Part shown: positions 4,948 to 5,629 of the stretch, piece after piece | Layout: each line of letters begins with the position of its first letter | Position numbering within the stretch: the stretch's first letter is position 1 | Assembly: GCA_017477005.1 (NCBI GenBank) | Contig: JAFUXY010000087.1 | Coordinates: forward strand, 1-5,629 | DNA from: Lachnospiraceae bacterium | GTDB lineage: Bacteria; Bacillota; Clostridia; Lachnospirales; Lachnospiraceae | Direction of reading: 5' to 3' | DNA length: 5,629 nt | Program-made: the position numbers and the translations under genes | Notes under the pieces: generated by a model | Seen by the model: only the letters and a program-made list of their open reading frames with translations | Databases searched by the model: none | What the model was told of the DNA's origin: nothing

Positions 4948-5629
4948 ATGGAGATGAAAGATGGAGTGAAGAAATATGGACAGATATATAGGCGGGAGGA
5001 CTTACAAATCCGCTTACCGTAATAGAGCAGCTTACCTATCTGATTTTTATCCGTTCTTTGGATGAGAAGGAAGCGGAACAGGAGAAGTTTGCGGTTGTTG
5101 CGGAGACTAGCGAAGAACACATATTTCCTCAGTCAGCCATAGGACAGTCTATGCGATGGAGTCAGTTTAAGGACAAGGATCCTCAGGTCATATTTGAAAC
5201 GGTACAGAATTTTGTGTTTCCAGCCATTAAATCAATGAAAGGTGGGAAACTCCCGGACTTTACAGAGGATGGAAAAATAAAGGTGGAGGAAACGGAAATG
5301 GAGGATGAGGCAGAGGACATGACCGCTTTCTCCAGATACATGAAGGATGCTATTTTTTTAATTCCTACACCACAGGTGCTGCAGAAAATCATCACCGGAC
5401 TGGAGGATCTTTACATCAATGATCTTGAAGGGCGGGATATGCAAGGGGACTTGTATGAATATATGTTGGGAAAATTGTCTACTGCAGGGCAAAACGGACA
5501 GTTTCGTACGCCAAAGCATATTCGTGAGATGATGGTAAAACTTGTAGATCCCCAGCCGAAGGAACTGATATGCGATCCAGCATGTGGCACGACGGGGTTT
5601 CTCGTTTCTTCGAGTGTGCATATCAACGA
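4948..5629 (+). pseudogene. hsdM: Type I restriction-modification DNA methyltransferase subunit HsdM, 5' part, apparently broken near the start; runs off window
   Basis: Encodes the N-terminal half of a type I restriction-modification adenine methyltransferase subunit, which with HsdS modifies specific DNA sites and with HsdR forms the restriction complex. In frame 3, from 4992 to the window end, the protein is continuous: AGGLTNPLTVIEQLTYLIFI then RSLDEKE (HsdM_N-type region), an acidic linker (VEETEMEDEAED, 5283-5318), GQFRTP (5496-5513) and SAM-binding motif I DPACGTTGFL (5574-5603). The catalytic NPPF/Y motif would lie beyond the right edge; about 225 of roughly 500 usual codons are present. 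Two lesions are inferred: TAG at 4989-4991 where the family has Trp (IWTDI-stop-AGGLTNP, against the usual IWxxxW[SAT]GG), and a frame change between ATG 4948 (MEMKDGVKK) and IWTDI at 4974, as if one A were lost from the AAA at 4972-4974. In frame 3 there is no start before the TAG and no good start soon after it. HsdM identity is firm; inactivity is inferred, and assembly error is possible. Confidence 0.85.

Noticed and set aside
5574..5603. Unusual SAM-binding motif DPACGTTGFL taken as an inactivating change
   Set aside because: The third position after CG varies in HsdM proteins (GTG, GTS, GSG), so Thr here is not strong evidence of loss of function.
1..5629. CRISPR array, tRNA, rRNA, transposase or integrase
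   Set aside because: No regularly spaced repeats, no cloverleaf-like segment and no transposase or recombinase motifs were seen on either strand.

Overview
The window looks like chromosomal DNA from a low-to-mid GC Firmicute, most likely a Clostridia/Lachnospiraceae-type gut anaerobe. This is judged from the protein wording of the transporter genes and from strong AGGAGG-type ribosome binding sites; no database search was possible. All genes called here lie on the + strand.

Bases 1-4543 hold a nearly complete nucleoside/purine-type ABC importer operon of the BMP (basic membrane protein) class. In order these are the C-terminal two thirds of a BMP-family substrate-binding lipoprotein (its start lies off the left edge), a rho-independent terminator or attenuator, a 512-aa double ATPase, and two BPD_transp_2-family permeases. 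The layout matches Bacillus subtilis yufNOPQ (nupNOPQ, guanosine import) and the pneumococcal PnrA system. The ATPase and permease genes overlap (11 nt and 1 nt), which suggests translational coupling. The hairpin after the binding-protein gene probably lets that protein be made in excess over the membrane parts. The binding protein would capture a nucleoside outside the cell, the two permeases would form the channel, and the tandem ATPase would power it, with most catalysis probably at one site because the second nucleotide-binding half is degenerate.

Bases 4544-4947 are a junction of about 400 bases with no convincing intact gene. They hold a 26-codon ORF with a good ribosome binding site, a striking near-palindrome (core 4635-4676) that brings in-frame stop codons, a 71-codon fragment in the same frame with no recognised function, and a second perfect 8-bp inverted repeat. 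The simplest reading is a small gene interrupted by a palindromic element, followed by the edge of another locus.

Bases 4948-5629 hold the 5' part of a type I restriction-modification methyltransferase gene (hsdM), running off the right edge. Its N-terminal and motif I regions are clear, but the start region appears broken. A TAG codon stands where the family would normally have Trp, and the only well-placed start codon is in another frame, consistent with loss of one A. No clearly new biological system is visible; the most interesting part is the damaged junction between the transporter operon and the restriction-modification gene.
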